Source of the DNA: Dirofilaria immitis
Lineage: Eukaryota > Nematoda > Chromadorea > Rhabditida > Onchocercidae
Assembly: GCA_024305405.1 (NCBI GenBank)
Contig: JAKNDB010000092.1
Location: 2,015,501-2,079,500 of the forward strand
DNA: 64,000 nt
Direction: 5' to 3'
Below, in pieces: positions 61,245 through 64,000 of the stretch; positions within the stretch are counted from its first letter, which is position 1, and each line of letters starts with the position of its first letter. The position numbers were made by a program, and so were the translations under genes. The notes beneath the pieces were generated by a model. That model was not told where the DNA came from, ran no database searches, and saw only the letters and a program-made list of their open reading frames with translations.

Positions 61245-64000
61245 ATGTTGGCAGCGGTTGATCCGTCAGCGCTAACAACGGAAGCATTGGCGCGAGCAGC
61301 GGTGATACTTTCCGTCGGTTTCTTGTTAATGTTTTCGGCAATTGTTTCCATAACGATAACTCTATGCAATGATGCACTCCGTGATGTTATCGGTTATTAC
61401 ATGGTTTGTGATATTGTCATTTTCTTCTTTGCGAATCTGCTACTTGGGGCTTTTCAAGATATGGCTTAATACTTTCACGAATGGGCAAAGACCATTCTTT
61501 CCATGACAAAGCAAAAAGTAAATTTCTCATTGCCAAATTAATAATTGCTTTGTTGAAAGTCAATATTTGTACTACCTTTTCAAATCCTTATTCACGAATA
61601 TCCTGATAATGGGATTTCCTAATCAATACGTTCTCTTTTCTCCATTTCTAATGTTCATTCATTAAATTATCACTGATTTTATTTTTAAAACTCATATAGT
61701 GACAAAGATGGCCAAGTATAGATATATAAAATCAAGATTATAAAGCAAATGATATTCGTAAGATGGAACATTTTATCGCTGACTCACTTTAATTTGTAAG
61801 ATGCTGAAATTTAATTGGTTATTACAGGTTTCTTTATCAGCCGCAGATTTGCTATGTTCAGTGGCAATAATACCTATTAGTATGTACAGTGCTTTAGTAC
61901 CAGACTGGCAATTTATGGGTGATAATTCGCTGGTTTGTAAGTGTTCAGTATATTTAGAAGTAGTTCTATTTGCTAATACTGCCTATACCCTTGCATGGAT
62001 TGGTATCGATCGATATGCTGCTCTAATGAAGCCTCAAAGGTAAGTTGTTTGTTCCATCTTTCAAAGTTTGCTAGTAATATCATCCGGTATGATGTCTATT
62101 TGAAGATAATGCTCAAATACATAAGATTTTTTTCTTCTTTTTAAGAGTGGTAAGTTTTGCAAAAAAGGAATTTTAATATCTTTTATTTTTTTATTTTGTT
62201 TGCTTTTTTTGACAAGTTAAATAGATGGAGCGATTTATTTGCAGTCTATATTTCCAGAATCAATGAATAATTGTAAGTATTTTTGTAAACACTGTTAATT
62301 GATACTTAAAAAAGAATGCATATTGATTTCTTACAGCCGAATTAGAACTGCTTATTGTTTAGATTTGCATTCATTTGATTTTAAATTTATTGAAACACTT
62401 AAGTGTTGAATGAATTGTCGATTTAAGATGTGCCTACATTTGGACTATTCTTTCCACTAAGTTTATTGTCTAGCCTTTCATCCTATTCAGATATGAGGCG
62501 GAGCAGACCATAACGAGGTGTAAATGTTGGATTGCATTTACGTGGAGTAGTACTGTGCTCTTTTCATTGCCCATTATTGTTGCTCGCATGAAGGTATCTT
62601 TTTCATTTTTATCCTTTCTAATGTTATCACTGATCATGTTGTATTTTATAAGTTTCAATTGAGCTACATATAATTAAATAAAAATAAATCTTGTTTTAGC
62701 TAAAATCGATACCACTGTTTGATAACGAAGCAGCATATTTAACGTCATATTTTAATATGCTATTCCATAACTAACTATGTGATATAGTATTGAATAAGAT
62801 ATAAAAATAAATGAATTCAATTTTTATGAATCTATGGTCATTGAAAAAGAAAAAATTTAAAGTTAGAGATCGAAAACAATGCTCCAATCCGTATGCTTCG
62901 TGCATTGGAATCTTATATTTATTGCTTGTCAGGTCTCCTACTACCATGCCGCTGAATTGTGCCTACTGGACTGGTCTGCAACGACGGCTTATAATGTAAC
63001 ATTAGCCTCACTTATTCTAGTACCTTCTACGTGCAGTATATTATTCACTTATTGTTCAATTTTCTGGGCTATGCGAAATTCACACGCGGTCAGTTTTTTC
63101 TTTATCAACATTTCTTACAATCTTTATAAATGACATGATCTCGTTGAACTATATAAGCTTCTTTTATTACTTCTAGAGATTCCATGTCAAAAAATCTCTC
63201 TAGCTGTAATATAGGGAATAAGGAAAAAATCATAAATTTTGGAAAAAATTCTTCAAACTCATGCTATATGCGCATCAATGTTTGAATGATAAAAAAGTAG
63301 AGAACTTTAAAAATTTCTATGCTAAGATTTGTTTCTCACTTTGGCATAAGCTGAAAAGCTTCATAATTTCTTGTTCCGCGTAGTTTGGCTATACAGCATT
63401 ACAGCCCTCAATTTTATGACAGAAATTGTACAAATGATTGGAGAAGTGTTTAGAAAGACGCTCTGATATTCAGAGATGATCCGCCCTAACGAGAAATGCA
63501 TTGAAATTTTTCCCATAATTCGTTAAACATAATTGGGTAGCAAAATATTTGAATATCCGGTGCTATCGTCATACCGCAATGATGTATTCAATGTCTGATA
63601 TTGTCTTTGAAGATTTTTTTAGTACAAATGTCATGTGAATATTGTTAGTTTACATCATGTTTCTCAATGTAGTTCTGTAAGCTATTATTGCTTCATATTT
63701 CTTTGTTGAATTAATCTGAAAATATTAAGATAATTGCAGCTTGAAGACAACCAACGTTTATTGCTGGAAACAGATCACAATTTTGCTCTTTCCTTTTTCG
63801 TTCTCGTTGCTTTCATTCTTTCTTGGCTGCCCGTTATCGCGGTCCGTTTTGTCCCGCAATCGATGCTTAGTCCAGCAGATTTTTCAACGGTGGATTTCGT
63901 TTTTGTTTGGCTTGCAATCGGCGGACCCTCTTCAAAATTGCTCATTTCATTGTTCATAAATCAGGAATTTCGTGCTGCACTTGGCCAGCGTATCTTTGCT
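61245..64000 (+). CDS. Class A (rhodopsin-like) GPCR, orphan; 3' end off window
   Basis: Seven-transmembrane receptor at the plasma membrane. Exons 61245-61403, 61828-62039, 62491-62593, 62933-63088, 63740-64000 (open at the edge), 339 residues visible, all phases correct. TM1 is in [22 protein letters not shown]2 is [20 protein letters not shown] with the conserved Asp. TM3 starts with the disulphide Cys ([14 protein letters not shown]) and ends [13 protein letters not shown], an intact DRY motif. TM4 contains [19 protein letters not shown]. The second loop has a Cys in ELCLLDW. TM5 contains [20 protein letters not shown]6 ends [13 protein letters not shown]7 reads [20 protein letters not shown] and lacks NPxxY. 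Ligand and orthologue are unknown. The start Met is the first in frame before TM1, leaving a short N-terminus without a signal peptide. Confidence 0.9.

Noticed and set aside
1..64000. tRNA, rRNA, spliced-leader RNA genes and CRISPR arrays
   Set aside because: I looked for tRNA B-box-like GGTTCGAATC, for the SL1 sequence and for regularly spaced direct repeats, and found none convincing. A covariance-model scan would be decisive.

Overview
The window is AT-rich nuclear DNA of a nematode, most likely a filarial or other spirurid worm. The evidence is many small exons with T-rich AG acceptors and GTAAGT/GTTTGT-like donors, T/A-rich introns from tens of bases to a few kb, acceptor-like sequences immediately before start codons (as expected for spliced-leader trans-splicing), an UNC-87/OV9M-type calponin-like gene and a nematode-type secreted histidine acid phosphatase. 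I see no bacterial operons, CRISPR arrays or phage genes. No tRNA or rRNA gene could be recognised by eye.

Layout. 1-5543 (-): cytosolic valyl-tRNA synthetase, whose C-terminus lies beyond the left edge. 6294-9220 (-): HP1-like protein with chromodomain and chromoshadow domain. About 9371-9760: a short stretch with competing ORFs on both strands. 10328-11364 (+): ribosomal protein L35. 13451-17005 (-): calponin-like (CLIK-repeat) muscle protein with an acidic tail and a decayed duplicate exon in one intron. 17-23 kb: mostly non-coding, with one copy of a dispersed repeat and a candidate small membrane protein at 20181-20504 (+). 23094-32841 (-): an NR6A (GCNF/DHR4/NHR-91) nuclear receptor with DNA-binding and ligand-binding domains and a CtBP-type motif. 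35994-36295 (+): candidate tail-anchored membrane protein. 38.1-39.0 kb: two hairpins. 39353-43892 (-): secreted or membrane-anchored histidine acid phosphatase. 43.9-49.1 kb: non-coding, with the second repeat copy and microsatellites. 49152-51198 (+): ER-resident double-domain FKBP isomerase ending in HDEL. 51635-51912 (-): candidate secreted precursor. 52005-56111 (+): COMM-domain protein. 61245 to the right edge (+): class A (rhodopsin-like) GPCR.

The most useful cross-cutting observation is that several conserved genes (ValRS, RPL35, calponin-like, phosphatase, the tail-anchored protein) read correctly only if one base is added back in short A/T runs. The NR6A, FKBP, COMMD and GPCR genes read through without correction. 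This pattern suggests patchy homopolymer undercalling in the assembly rather than gene decay, but it needs raw reads.

The genes do not form one pathway. They are a typical mixture of housekeeping (translation, ER folding, endosomal trafficking), chromatin, muscle and signalling genes. Same-strand neighbours with acceptor-like start sites (HP1-like then ValRS; FKBP then COMMD) could be co-transcribed, but this is inference. Exon joins were worked out by hand from reading phase, splice signals and family similarity recalled from general knowledge. No database search was run.
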